A stretch of DNA of 64,000 nucleotides. It comes from Chitinophaga polysaccharea (GTDB lineage Bacteria; Bacteroidota; Bacteroidia; Chitinophagales; Chitinophagaceae). Under the pieces are notes generated by a model that saw only the letters and a list, made by a program, of their open reading frames with translations, made no database searches and was not told the origin of the DNA. A program made the translations under genes and the position numbers. Each line of letters begins with the position of its first letter. Position 1 is the first letter of the stretch. Shown piece by piece: positions 19,724 through 28,818 of the stretch. The stretch is from NCBI RefSeq assembly GCF_902150045.1, contig NZ_CABFVU010000001.1, forward strand, positions 1,736,001 through 1,800,000, written 5' to 3'.

Positions 19724-20740
19724 TCAGGCCGATCCCCGCAGGATAAATTTTCCGGGTAACTCCACTGCCGTTTTCTTCATCGGGCCGCTGTTTTTATCCA
19801 GCTGGTGCATCAGCAGGTCTATGGCCGTTTTGGCAATACCCTCTATGGGCTGTTCTATCACTGAAATACCCGGCGGGTATAAACGGAAGATATCATGGTC
19901 ATCGAAACACAATACCGCGATGTCGTCAGGCATCTTCAGCCCCATCCTGGCTATCACTTCCAGGCCCAGGATGCCAAGGTAGTTAGTGGAAAAAAAGATG
20001 GCATCCAGTTCGGGATTGGCCTCTATAAAGGCCTGCAGCTCATTGAGGGAATCTTCCCGCTGCCGGTGATACTGCAGCTGCAGGATATGTTTCTTCTTTA
20101 CCGGTATCTTATGTTCTTTCAATGCAGTGGTATAGCCCCGCAGGCGCTCTTCTATCTGTATCAGCTTCACATCTACCATCACAAACCCGATTTTGGTAAG
20201 CCCTTTCCCTATCAGGTGTTTCATTCCCTGCTGTACGCCGTCAAAATTGTTGATCAGCACATAAGGAGTTTTGATGGATGGGAAATAGCTGTCCATCAGT
20301 ACTATCGGCTTATGCTGCTGTACCAGGTGCTGGATTTCCTTTTCCATCCCCGGGGCCGGGGTGATCAGGTAACCATCCACCATTTGCCGGCCAAGCATGC
20401 GGATCAGTTCCCCGCCTTTCTGGGCATTATTTTCAGTACTGCAATATACCACGTTATAGCCTCTGCGCTCCGCTTCGGTTTCTATGGTTTTGGCAAGACT
20501 GGCAAAAAAACTTCCTGAAATACTTTCTACGATCAGTCCCAGGGTTTTGGATTGCCCTGTCCGGAGGTTCACGGCCATACGGTGGGGCTCATATCCACAC
20601 TTTTCAGCCACCTGCATAATCCTGGTAGCTACCTCGTCGCGGATACGCATTTGTTTCCCTTTTCCGTTCAAAACGAACGAAACCGTGGAAGGGGCCACTC
20701 CGGCCATTTTAGCAACATCCTTAAGGGTTAATCGCTTCAT
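19724..20740 (-). CDS. LacI family transcriptional regulator
   Basis: A 338-residue repressor-type protein. The N-terminal helix-turn-helix TLKDVAKMAGVAPSTVSFVL is followed by the hinge (HRMAVNLRTGQSKTLGLIV) and a periplasmic-binding-protein-like effector domain (about 60-330) with SFFASLAKTIETEAERRGY and AVLCFDDHDIFRLYPPGISV. The protein ends VELPGKFILRGSA, the usual LacI-family end. It is encoded upstream of and codirectional with two GH92 genes, so a role in sugar-dependent control of these is likely; the effector is unknown. The intergenic region with the divergent desaturase contains a separated 9-bp inverted repeat (20812-20820 with 20871-20879). Confidence 0.93.
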   Translation of the reverse strand: MKRLTLKDVAKMAGVAPSTVSFVLNGKGKQMRIRDEVATRIMQVAEKCGYEPHRMAVNLRTGQSKTLGLIVESISGSFFASLAKTIETEAERRGYNVVYCSTENNAQKGGELIRMLGRQMVDGYLITPAPGMEKEIQHLVQQHKPIVLMDSYFPSIKTPYVLINNFDGVQQGMKHLIGKGLTKIGFVMVDVKLIQIEERLRGYTTALKEHKIPVKKKHILQLQYHRQREDSLNELQAFIEANPELDAIFFSTNYLGILGLEVIARMGLKMPDDIAVLCFDDHDIFRLYPPGISVIEQPIEGIAKTAIDLLMHQLDKNSGPMKKTAVELPGKFILRGSA

Positions 20741-21013
20741 GTATAGTGATTGGTTTTGGCATATACGAAAATGAGCTTCCTGAACATTCCCATATTCATT
20801 CAGTTATTACATATTACAGGGCTATGTTACTCTCTGACAGATACACATTAGAACGGAAATTACAAAAATACCTGTAATAACTACCAGAGAAGAAAAAAAT
20901 GGTTATCTTTCAGTCATCCCTACACGGTATAATATATCTTCTCAGGGAGCGTTATAGTAATTTACCGGCTCCTGGCCAACATTATTACAACTGTAGTAAA
21001 ATACACTGAGCTT

Positions 21014-22087
21014 ATGAAGCATCTTTCTCAACTTACTGATCCAATTTACATTAAGCCTGAACATGAAACTGCACTTGACCGCCTTTTTAAAAGCTGGATC
21101 AGAGATGAGCGAGACCTTCCCTTTGTATACCTTACATTAAAAATCACCTTCACCCTGTGGCCGCTGGCCATCCTCATGTATATCCCGGGAATAAATAACT
21201 GGGTATGGTGGGGCGCAGCCATTGCCTACCAGTTCCTGAACAATATCACCTTTAAAGGTCCTTTTGGCCTGATGCTGCACTGTACCAGCCACCGGGTGTT
21301 TTTTGAAAAGAAATACCAGTTCTGGAACAATTACCTGCCATGGGCAATTGGTCCTTTATTCGGCCAAACACCGGAGTCATACTATTCCCACCATATCGGC
21401 ATGCATCACCCGGAAAACAATATGCCCGACGACGACAGCTGCACCATGATATACCAGCGCGATTCCTTCCGTGGGTTCCTCTTATACCTGTTCCACTTCG
21501 TTACTTTCGGGGTATATGACACTGCCCGCTATCATCTCCGGAAAAAAAGAAATAAGTTAATGGTAAAACTGGTGAGGGGCGAAGTACTTTTCATTGCTGC
21601 CTGCGTTGGCTTGTCATTCATTAATTTTCCTGCCACCTTCGTAGTGTTTATACTGCCATTTATTATTTCCCGCGTCATTATGATGGTGGGCAACTGGGCG
21701 CAACATGCCTTTATTGATACTGAAGAGCCGGATAACTGTTATAAGAACAGCATTACCTGCATCAATACAAAATACAACCACAAATGCTGGAACGATGGCT
21801 ATCATATCAGTCACCATGTGAAACCCAGCATGCACTGGACAGAGCATCCGGTATACTTCACCAAAACCCTGGGGGAATATATCAGCAACGACGCCATTGT
21901 ATTTGACGGGATCCATTTCCTGCATGTGTGGGCCTACCTGATGGGCAAACGCTACGACCTGCTGGCAAAACACTTTGTAAATATCGGCGACCGCTACCAG
22001 ACAGACGCTGAGATCATTGACTTCCTGAAGCAGCGTACCCGTAAAATCAGCACTGTGCCGGTACCTGAAGTAGTGGCAGCAGCCTGA
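21014..22087 (+). CDS. Membrane fatty acid desaturase family protein
   Basis: A 357-residue integral membrane protein with three histidine boxes that bind the di-iron centre: HCTSH at 89-93, HHIGMHH at 126-132 and HISHH at 264-268. Hydrophobic segments lie near 40-80, 100-115, 155-170 and 195-235. This is the membrane desaturase/hydroxylase layout (PF00487-like). It likely introduces a double bond or hydroxyl into acyl chains using O2 and an electron donor not encoded here. The next gene is fabF, consistent with lipid metabolism, but the 259-bp gap with its own possible promoter argues against a strict operon. Regiospecificity cannot be predicted. Confidence 0.88.
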   Translation: MKHLSQLTDPIYIKPEHETALDRLFKSWIRDERDLPFVYLTLKITFTLWPLAILMYIPGINNWVWWGAAIAYQFLNNITFKGPFGLMLHCTSHRVFFEKKYQFWNNYLPWAIGPLFGQTPESYYSHHIGMHHPENNMPDDDSCTMIYQRDSFRGFLLYLFHFVTFGVYDTARYHLRKKRNKLMVKLVRGEVLFIAACVGLSFINFPATFVVFILPFIISRVIMMVGNWAQHAFIDTEEPDNCYKNSITCINTKYNHKCWNDGYHISHHVKPSMHWTEHPVYFTKTLGEYISNDAIVFDGIHFLHVWAYLMGKRYDLLAKHFVNIGDRYQTDAEIIDFLKQRTRKISTVPVPEVVAAA

Positions 22088-22307
22088 TATCTTACCCATA
22101 TCGCATAACACTTACATCTTCACGGGTTACAATTCCCTTGCATTTTCCTGTTTTTTTAAATAAAAATATCGGGAGAAAAGTAAAGGAGATGTCAGATCCT
22201 GCTTCTTCCTGCACGCAAATGCGCTTCTATAGGCGATTTCATCGTAAATCACAAAAAGTTATATTATATTATCTTAATGAATATGCTTATTCATAACAAT
22301 AAGTAAC

Positions 22308-22315
22308 TAAATTTG
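22308..22315 (+). promoter_or_regulatory. Candidate -7 box for fabF
   Basis: TAAATTTG fits the Bacteroidota sigma-ABfr -7 consensus TAnnTTTG and sits 31 bp before the fabF ATG. No clear -33 TTTG was seen. Confidence 0.35.
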
Positions 22316-22346
22316 CGCTCTAACTTTTTTTATTAAAGTAAAAAAT

Positions 22347-23609
22347 ATGCGTACTGTTACACTGAAAAGGGTTGTGGTTACCGGATTGGGAGCATTAACA
22401 CCTATCGGGAATGATGTAAATACTTTTTGGAACAATATGAAAGCAGGCGTTAGCGGCGCCGGCCCCATCACTAAATTTGACACCACAGAGTTTAAAACAA
22501 AATTCGCCTGTGAAGTCAAAGGATTTGATGTGGAAAAATATATGGAAAAGAAGGAAGCCCGCAAAATGGATTGCTTCACACAGTACGCTATGGCGGCTGC
22601 ACAGGAAGCAGTACAGGATGCCGGTCTTGATAGTGCAGCCATCGATAAAACAAAAATCGGTGTGATCTGGGCGTCCGGCAACGGTGGAATGCTTACGTTC
22701 GAAGAACAGATCGTTGAATTTACACAGGGTAATTTCATTCCTAAATTCAACCCTTTCTTTATTCCGAAATTAATCTGTGACATTGCCGCAGGCCAGATAG
22801 CTATGAAATATGGTTTCATGGGTATCAATTTCTGTACAGTGTCTGCATGCGCATCTTCTACCAGCGCCCTCGTTGATGCTTTCAATTACATCCGCCTGGG
22901 TAAAGCCAATGCTATTGTAGCAGGTGGCTCTGAAGCCCCTGTAACCCGCGCCGGTATTGCAGGGTTCAATGCCCTTAAAGCATTATCTACCCGTAATGAG
23001 GATGCAGCACATGCTTCCCGTCCCTTCGATATAGAGCGCGACGGCTTTGTGATGGGTGAAGGTGCAGGCGCTATCATCCTGGAAGAATATGAACACGCTA
23101 TTGCCAGGGGTGCCACCATTTATGGTGAAATGATCGGCGGTGCTATGACCTGCGATGCCTACCATCTTACTGCCACCCATCCTGAAGGTATGGGCGCACG
23201 CTTAGGTATGGAGCAGGCACTGGAAGACGCAGGTATTGCCACTACCGATGTGGATTATATCAACTCTCACACCACCTCTACCCCGGTAGGAGATCTCAGT
23301 GAATTAAAGGCTATCGTAACCGCTTTTGGCGACCATGTGGAAAAACTCAATATCAGTGCCACCAAATCCATGACAGGTCACCTGCTTGGAGCTGCCGGCG
23401 CCATTGAAGCCATTGCATGTATCAAAGCCACCCAGGAAGATATTATTCCTCCCACCATCAACACTGCCGTACTTGGTGAAGGAATTCCTACCAACCTGAA
23501 CCTCACTCTTGGTAAGGCCCAGCAACGTACTGTAAACGTAGCGATGAGCAATACCTTTGGTTTTGGCGGCCATAACGCGATAGTAGTATTCAAGAAGTAT
23601 AAAGCGTAA
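22347..23609 (+). CDS. fabF: Beta-ketoacyl-ACP synthase II
   Basis: A 420-residue condensing enzyme that elongates acyl-ACP with malonyl-ACP in fatty acid synthesis. The catalytic cysteine is C168 in VSACASST, the histidines are H308 (SHTTSTPVGD) and H345 (MTGHLLGAAG), and K340 lies just before the latter (SATKSMTGH). The C-terminal NTFGFGGHNAIVVFKKY is the usual thiolase-fold ending. Length and start (MRTVTLKRVVVTGLGALTP) fit FabF rather than FabH. Because the main FabF usually lies next to acpP, which is absent here, this could be a second KAS II-type copy. Long inverted repeat B starts 2 bp after the stop codon. Confidence 0.93.
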   Translation: MRTVTLKRVVVTGLGALTPIGNDVNTFWNNMKAGVSGAGPITKFDTTEFKTKFACEVKGFDVEKYMEKKEARKMDCFTQYAMAAAQEAVQDAGLDSAAIDKTKIGVIWASGNGGMLTFEEQIVEFTQGNFIPKFNPFFIPKLICDIAAGQIAMKYGFMGINFCTVSACASSTSALVDAFNYIRLGKANAIVAGGSEAPVTRAGIAGFNALKALSTRNEDAAHASRPFDIERDGFVMGEGAGAIILEEYEHAIARGATIYGEMIGGAMTCDAYHLTATHPEGMGARLGMEQALEDAGIATTDVDYINSHTTSTPVGDLSELKAIVTAFGDHVEKLNISATKSMTGHLLGAAGAIEAIACIKATQEDIIPPTINTAVLGEGIPTNLNLTLGKAQQRTVNVAMSNTFGFGGHNAIVVFKKYKA

Positions 23610-23611
23610 GC

Positions 23612-23980
23612 GGGCGCCTTCGGCGCTCTGGTAAATTGTCTTGGAACATTGATTACGCTGATTATAATGATTAGCCTGATTTTGTTTTTTAAGATTAAAA
23701 TAAAGATGAAGGGAGATGTAAGCGGATATATTTGTTGCGCTTATATTTCCCTTTACTATTTTTAATAAAAACGTAATATCCGATAATATCACTGCACATA
23801 TACCTTAAATATCAGTAAATCACGCTATTCCCATCCATCTACCCCTACAAGCACCGGAAAACAACTCATTTCCCCACCCACATCTCCCAATACTAACACT
23901 CAAAAAACAAAATCAGGCTAATCATTATAATCAGCGTAATCAATGTTCCAAGACAATTTACCAGAACGCCGAAGGCGCCC
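23612..23980. repeat. Long inverted repeat B (largest copy of the family)
   Basis: Arms 23612-23690 and 23902-23980 are complementary over 79 nt with a single mismatch (23626 against 23966), around a 211-bp centre. The left arm holds four 9-bp units from 23649 to 23684 (TTGATTACG, CTGATTATA, ATGATTAGC, CTGATTTTG). The outermost part pairs a CGCCTTCGGCG segment with its complement. The centre contains an inner hairpin starting GGGAGATGTAAGCG near 23711, pairing with the segment ending TTTCCC near 23751; its two imperfect positions are G-T, so G-U in plus-strand RNA. It fills the fabF-uvrA gap. Confidence 0.93.
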
Positions 23981-23994
23981 CTCCTCCTCACTTC

Positions 23995-24038
23995 GCTAAA
24001 AATTTTAGCAAAACAAATCGCATAATTCGCAATTATGC
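23995..24038 (+). promoter_or_regulatory. Two adjacent palindromes upstream of uvrA
   Basis: A 7-1-7 palindrome (23995-24001 with 24003-24009, arm GCTAAAA) is followed 10 bp later by an 8-3-8 palindrome (24020-24027 with 24031-24038, arm GCATAATT). The uvrA ATG is at 24061. They could be operators of a damage-response repressor or leader hairpins. Confidence 0.35.
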
Positions 24039-24060
24039 CGTAGCTTCGTAGTTTAATGTT

Positions 24061-26940
24061 ATGGCAAAGAAAAAAGAGAATGTACCCGAGACTTCCGTTG
24101 CGCAAGCCCCGGCAGATGAACAAATAGCCATCTTTGGCGCCCGGGAGCATAACCTGAAAAACCTGGATCTGCAGTTGCCCAAAAATAAACTGGTAGTAAT
24201 CACCGGCATCAGCGGCAGTGGTAAATCATCACTGGCATTTGATACCATCTATGCAGAAGGACAACGCCGTTACATGGAAAGCTTTTCCGCTTATGCCCGC
24301 CAATTTATCGGCGATATGGAAAGGCCTGATGTTGATAAGATCACCGGGCTTTCTCCCGTTATTTCTATAGAACAGAAAACAACAAATAAAAATCCCCGGT
24401 CTACCGTTGGTACTATCACGGAAATATACGATTTCCTCCGCCTGCTCTATGCACGCGCCGGAACCGCCTATTCCTACAATACCAACAAACCAATGACCCG
24501 CTTCTCGGAAGAGGAAATTCTGGCGCATCTTTTCAAACACTATAAAAATAAAAAACTGGTTATACTTGCGCCGCTTGTACGCGGACGCAAAGGCCATTAC
24601 CGGGAACTGTTTGAACAGGTACGCAAACAAGGATACCTCAAAGTACGGATCGACGGGGAAATAGAAGACCTGAAAGAAAGGATGCAGGTGGACCGCTACA
24701 AGATCCACGACATAGAGCTGGTGATAGACCGTATCCAGGTACAGGAAGACGCCCGTACCCGGATCAGCCAGAGCGTGCAAAAAGCGCTTACCATGGGGAA
24801 AGGACTGCTGTTTATCATGGATCACGATACCAATAAAGTGAGCCAGTACAGTAAACAACTGATGTGTGAAGACACCGGTCTTTCCTATGAAGAGCCCAGC
24901 CCGAACACCTTCTCCTTTAACTCTCCCTATGGCGCCTGCCCCCGCTGTAAAGGACTTGGTACTATTTACCAGATAGATATGGACGAAGTAATCCCCGATT
25001 ACAACATATCCATCACCGACGGTGGACTAAAACCATTAGGCGAAGCCCGCGATACCTTTACCTTTAAACAAGTGCAACAACTCGCCAAAAAGTATAAATT
25101 TTCCTTAACAGCCCCTATTTCCAGCATCCCGCAAAAAGCCCTCAACGTTTTGTTGTTTGGCGACGAAAACGGCAAACTGGAAGTAGACATGGAATTCGGG
25201 GAAAGCAACGGCGGCACGGAATACGCCACAGAATACGAAGGCGTAGTGAATATGGTTCGCCGCTATTTCAACGATACCTCTTCCGATCACGTGCGCAGCT
25301 GGGCAGAAGGCTTCATGAAACTAAGCACCTGTCCCGAATGTAACGGTGCCCGCCTCAAAAAGGAAAGCCTGTTCTTTAAGATCGATGAAAAAAATATCTC
25401 CGAGCTTGGTAACATGGACCTGGATAAGCTCCTGGCCTGGTTTGGAAATATCGAAAACCGCCTTGAGAAAAAACAAAACGCTATAGCCAAGGATATCCTG
25501 AAGGAAATCCGCGAGCGACTGGGATTCCTGCTGAATGTAGGGTTAAACTACCTCACCCTGAACCGGGCCACCAGAACCCTCAGTGGAGGCGAATCACAGC
25601 GTATCCGCCTCGCTACCCAGATAGGATCGCAGCTTATGGGCATCACCTATATCCTGGATGAGCCCAGCATTGGTTTGCACCAGCGCGACAATATGCAGCT
25701 CATAGACGCCCTCCGCAACCTGAAAGACATGGGTAACACGGTTATCGTAGTGGAACACGATAAAGACATTATGCTGCATGCCGATCACCTGGTGGATATT
25801 GGTCCGGGTGCAGGTGTACACGGAGGCCAGATCATCGCGCAGGGCACGCCCAAACAGATCCTGAAACTCAATACACCCACCGCCGGGTACCTGAATGGCA
25901 ATACCTCCCCGGAAATACCCGTCCAACGCAGGAAAGGCAACGGCAATTTCCTGGAGCTGAAAGGAGCTTCCGGCAACAACCTGAAGAATGTGAATCTGAA
26001 ACTACCCCTGGGCACTTTCATCTGTATCACCGGCGTTTCCGGCAGTGGTAAATCTACCCTGATCAACGAAACCCTGTATCCCATTCTTTCCAAACATGCG
26101 TACGACTCCAAAATGGTTCCCATGCCCTACAAAAGCATCAAGGGACTTGAGTTTATAGATAAGGTGATTGAAATTGACCAATCGCCCATAGGCCGTACCC
26201 CACGCAGCAACCCGGCTACCTATTGCGGATTTTTCACCGATATCAGGACCCTTTTTGCATCAGTACCAGAAGCAAAGATCAGGGGTTATAATGCCGGCCG
26301 CTTTTCCTTTAATGTAAAAACCGGCCGCTGCGATGTTTGTGAAGGCGGTGGTATGCGCGTTATTGAAATGAACTTCCTGCCGGATGTGTATGTGCACTGC
26401 GAAAAATGTAACGGTCGCCGTTATAACCGCGAAACGCTGGAAATACGCTATAAAGGCAAATCCATTTCAGATGTACTGGATATGACGGTGGATGAAGCCG
26501 TGGAATTCTTTCAGCCGGTACCATGGATCTACCGTAAAATAAAAACGCTGCAGGATGTGGGACTTGGATATATTACCCTTGGCCAGTCTGCCGTAACCCT
26601 CTCCGGTGGAGAAGCACAGCGGGTAAAACTGGCTACCGAACTTTCCAAGAAAGACACCGGCAAAACCATCTATATTCTCGATGAGCCCACAACAGGGCTT
26701 CATTTCCAGGACATACAGCTGCTACTGCAAGTACTGTATAAACTGGTAGACAGGGGCAACACCGTACTGGTGATAGAGCATAACCTGGACGTTATTAAAA
26801 TGGCCGACTACATTGCAGACCTGGGCCCTGAAGGCGGCGGGGGCGGCGGTACCATCCTCTGCACCGGCACCCCGGAACAGGTAAGTACCTGCAAGGACAG
26901 TCATACCGCCAGATTCCTCAAAAAGGAGCTGGGAATTTAA
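24061..26940 (+). CDS. uvrA: Excinuclease ABC subunit A
   Basis: A 959-residue nucleotide excision repair ATPase. It has two ABC modules with Walker A motifs at 49-56 (GISGSGKS) and 658-665 (GVSGSGKS). ABC signatures are LSGGESQRIRLATQIGS and LSGGEAQRVKLATELSKK. Zinc modules begin at C293 (CPRCKGLG) and C757 (CDVCEGGG with later CEKCNGRRY). UvrA dimers find bulky lesions and load UvrB. A glycine-rich run (EGGGGGGT) near the C terminus is a common UvrA feature. Length is standard (about 940-960). The start at MAKKKENVP is followed by a short basic and Ala-rich leader. Two palindromes precede the gene. Confidence 0.97.
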   Translation: MAKKKENVPETSVAQAPADEQIAIFGAREHNLKNLDLQLPKNKLVVITGISGSGKSSLAFDTIYAEGQRRYMESFSAYARQFIGDMERPDVDKITGLSPVISIEQKTTNKNPRSTVGTITEIYDFLRLLYARAGTAYSYNTNKPMTRFSEEEILAHLFKHYKNKKLVILAPLVRGRKGHYRELFEQVRKQGYLKVRIDGEIEDLKERMQVDRYKIHDIELVIDRIQVQEDARTRISQSVQKALTMGKGLLFIMDHDTNKVSQYSKQLMCEDTGLSYEEPSPNTFSFNSPYGACPRCKGLGTIYQIDMDEVIPDYNISITDGGLKPLGEARDTFTFKQVQQLAKKYKFSLTAPISSIPQKALNVLLFGDENGKLEVDMEFGESNGGTEYATEYEGVVNMVRRYFNDTSSDHVRSWAEGFMKLSTCPECNGARLKKESLFFKIDEKNISELGNMDLDKLLAWFGNIENRLEKKQNAIAKDILKEIRERLGFLLNVGLNYLTLNRATRTLSGGESQRIRLATQIGSQLMGITYILDEPSIGLHQRDNMQLIDALRNLKDMGNTVIVVEHDKDIMLHADHLVDIGPGAGVHGGQIIAQGTPKQILKLNTPTAGYLNGNTSPEIPVQRRKGNGNFLELKGASGNNLKNVNLKLPLGTFICITGVSGSGKSTLINETLYPILSKHAYDSKMVPMPYKSIKGLEFIDKVIEIDQSPIGRTPRSNPATYCGFFTDIRTLFASVPEAKIRGYNAGRFSFNVKTGRCDVCEGGGMRVIEMNFLPDVYVHCEKCNGRRYNRETLEIRYKGKSISDVLDMTVDEAVEFFQPVPWIYRKIKTLQDVGLGYITLGQSAVTLSGGEAQRVKLATELSKKDTGKTIYILDEPTTGLHFQDIQLLLQVLYKLVDRGNTVLVIEHNLDVIKMADYIADLGPEGGGGGGTILCTGTPEQVSTCKDSHTARFLKKELGI

Positions 26941-26964
26941 TATCTTGCCAACTGTAAATAAGCC

Positions 26965-27441
26965 ATGAAAAGCATCTACCAGATATTATTGACCTGTTTC
27001 ATTTTCGCGGGCATCATCGCCTGCGAAAATGAAACAAAGGTATGCGATCAAACACTGCGGAATGATTACCATACCCACCTTATGCGTAAACTCACCGGCA
27101 AATTATCGGATACTATTATGCCCAAAGTAACCGCATACGCCTTTGGCCGGGATACGATTTACAAAAGCCAGCCACTGAGCGACCTGTTCTTCCAGCTATC
27201 GCCTATTGCAGACAGCAGCCTCTTTTACCTGAAAGTGGATTCCAGCTTCATCGCTGATACCTTAAAGATCAGGTATACACGGCAACAGCATTTTATATCG
27301 CCCGGATGTGGTTTTGGTACCTATTTTAACATCGATACCGTTATCACCACCATGCATACCATCGACTCTGTTGTAATTAATAATAAGTCCGTAACTAGCA
27401 GCAATGACACGCATCTTACTTTGTATTTCTTTTTTAACTAG
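26965..27441 (+). CDS. Small lipoprotein, DUF6452-like
   Basis: A 158-residue predicted lipoprotein (lipobox AGIIAC at about residue 20) whose mature part begins ENETKVCDQTLRNDY. The body is beta-rich (TVTAYAFGRDTIYKS-like strands, SSLFYLKVDSSFIADTLKIRYTRQQHFISPGCGFGTYF). It overlaps the next gene by 38 bp in a different frame, indicating translational coupling. Composition, size and pairing resemble the Bacteroidota DUF6452/DUF6048 pair; this assignment is from memory of the family context. The function is unknown, likely outer envelope. Confidence 0.7.
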   Translation: MKSIYQILLTCFIFAGIIACENETKVCDQTLRNDYHTHLMRKLTGKLSDTIMPKVTAYAFGRDTIYKSQPLSDLFFQLSPIADSSLFYLKVDSSFIADTLKIRYTRQQHFISPGCGFGTYFNIDTVITTMHTIDSVVINNKSVTSSNDTHLTLYFFFN

Positions 27442-28225
27442 TATCCTGCTCAGCGTTGCTTCCACGGCACAAAACAAGCCGGCGGCCGCAAAAGCAGACA
27501 CCCTGCACAAAGTGGCTAAGGCAGATACCAGCCGCAAAGCGCCGACCGATACGGCAAAGATAGCGCTGCTTAAAGACAGCTCCTGGTATATCCCCGGCTT
27601 TGTACGGATAGGAGTGGATCTTAGCCGGATACCATCTGCGATATATTATCCTTACCGGAAAGAAGTAACTGTAGTAGCAGATGCCCGCATCAACAGCAAC
27701 CTTTATGTCGCCTTTGAAGGCGGATACGCCAATACCCCCTACAGCGATACCAATTATACCTATAAAGGCAATGGTATGTTTGTAACCCTGGGCGTTGATT
27801 ATAATTTTCTGAAAAGACAATATGTTACCGAGAAGAATATATTCTATGCAGGTTTCCGTTACGGATTCTCGCATTTTAACTATTCCGTTCCCACCTATTC
27901 CATCAAAAATACTTACTGGGGCGATAACCTCGCAGGCAGCATTCCCCAAACTGCGGTAAATGCCCATTGGGTGGAGTTATTGGTAGGATTAAAGGTAGAA
28001 GTGCTGAAAAACCTTTTCATGGGCTGGAATATCCGGGAACGTATACTGGTTAACAATGTAAAAACAGATGAAATGACCCCGCTGATCATTCCCGGTTTTG
28101 GCTCAGGTTCCAAGAGATCAGTTTTTGATGTGCAGTACACTATTTCCTACGCCATCCCTTTTTACCGGATAAAAGAACACGCGCCTGTTAAAGAGGTGAA
28201 AAAGAAAAAAATACCCAAGCGGTAA
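27404..28225 (+). CDS. Outer-membrane beta-barrel-like protein, DUF6048-like
   Basis: A 273-residue exported protein with a signal peptide (SVASTAQ), a Lys/Ala/Thr-rich low-complexity linker (about 25-50), then a barrel-like domain of alternating amphipathic strands (VRIGVDLSRIPSAIYYPYRKE, NLYVAFEGGYANTPYSDTNY, FYAGFRYGFSHFNYSVP, LKNLFMGWNIRERI, FDVQYTISYAIPFYRIKE) and a very basic C-terminal tail ending KKKKIPKR. It resembles the DUF6048 family, typically encoded with DUF6452. Overlap with the upstream lipoprotein gene suggests a two-component envelope unit. The basic tail after the last strand is unusual for an outer-membrane barrel. Confidence 0.7.
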   Translation: MTRILLCISFLTSILLSVASTAQNKPAAAKADTLHKVAKADTSRKAPTDTAKIALLKDSSWYIPGFVRIGVDLSRIPSAIYYPYRKEVTVVADARINSNLYVAFEGGYANTPYSDTNYTYKGNGMFVTLGVDYNFLKRQYVTEKNIFYAGFRYGFSHFNYSVPTYSIKNTYWGDNLAGSIPQTAVNAHWVELLVGLKVEVLKNLFMGWNIRERILVNNVKTDEMTPLIIPGFGSGSKRSVFDVQYTISYAIPFYRIKEHAPVKEVKKKKIPKR

Positions 28226-28230
28226 TTTTT

Positions 28231-28272
28231 TTAGGGAGATGAAAAGCAGCTGTTCTGCCTTTATCTCCCTAA
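28231..28272. terminator. Bidirectional terminator
   Basis: Outer arms 28231-28240 and 28263-28272 pair perfectly over 10 bp, with further inner pairing. T-run precedes it on the left. It lies between the convergent DUF6048-like and ElaA-like genes. Confidence 0.75.
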
Positions 28273-28280
28273 ACATTATA

Positions 28281-28724
28281 TCATGGCCTCAACATCTCGA
28301 TATGAGGAATCCCATCTTCTATATAAGTATCACTGGTTTGCTCAAATCCCAGCGAAGTATAAAACTGCTGCAGGTATTGCTGGGCGCCTATCCGGATGGG
28401 AATTACTCCATAGTTGGCCTGAAGCACTTCAATAGAGCGTTCCATTAACTGCCGGCCGGCACCCTTGCCACGGGCCTGCGGAGAAGTAACCACCCTGCCG
28501 ATAGATGCTTCTTCAAACTTGATTCCAGGAGCAAAAATACGGGTGTATGCCAACAGCCTGCCTTCCTCATCCGTTCCCATCAGATGCAACGCCTTCTGAT
28601 CCGCATAGTCCAGATCCTGGTAAGGACATTGCTGTTCCACCACAAATACTTCACTTCGCAAATGCAGGATAGCATAGAGCTCAGTAGTTGTTAACCCGTC
28701 AAATGATTTCGTAATCCAGATCAT
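28281..28724 (-). CDS. ElaA-like GNAT family N-acetyltransferase
   Basis: A 147-residue GNAT protein of the ElaA type: ELYAILHLRSEVFVVEQQCPYQDLDYAD is the family hallmark, followed by LLAYTRIFAPGIKFEEASIGRVVTSP and the acetyl-CoA loop ARGKGAGRQLMERSI. I set the start at the ATG at 28724 (MIWITKSFDG), which places the hallmark at the same distance from the N terminus as in E. coli ElaA. In-frame ATGs at 28742 and 28763 would add 6 or 13 residues. The acetyl acceptor is unknown. Confidence 0.85.
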   Translation of the reverse strand: MIWITKSFDGLTTTELYAILHLRSEVFVVEQQCPYQDLDYADQKALHLMGTDEEGRLLAYTRIFAPGIKFEEASIGRVVTSPQARGKGAGRQLMERSIEVLQANYGVIPIRIGAQQYLQQFYTSLGFEQTSDTYIEDGIPHIEMLRP

Positions 28725-28818
28725 ACCCTCAAACTTTGCCATAAATTTACTGGAAGCTTTCAATAATCGGATTAATTTTATATCCGACAGATGAATACTG
28801 AGCCCAATCGTTCAAATT

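Noticed and set aside
16955..23980. Simple rho-independent terminators as explanation of the long repeats
   Set aside because: Arm lengths of 41-79 nt, large loops and shared sequence between copies go far beyond ordinary terminators seen elsewhere in the window.
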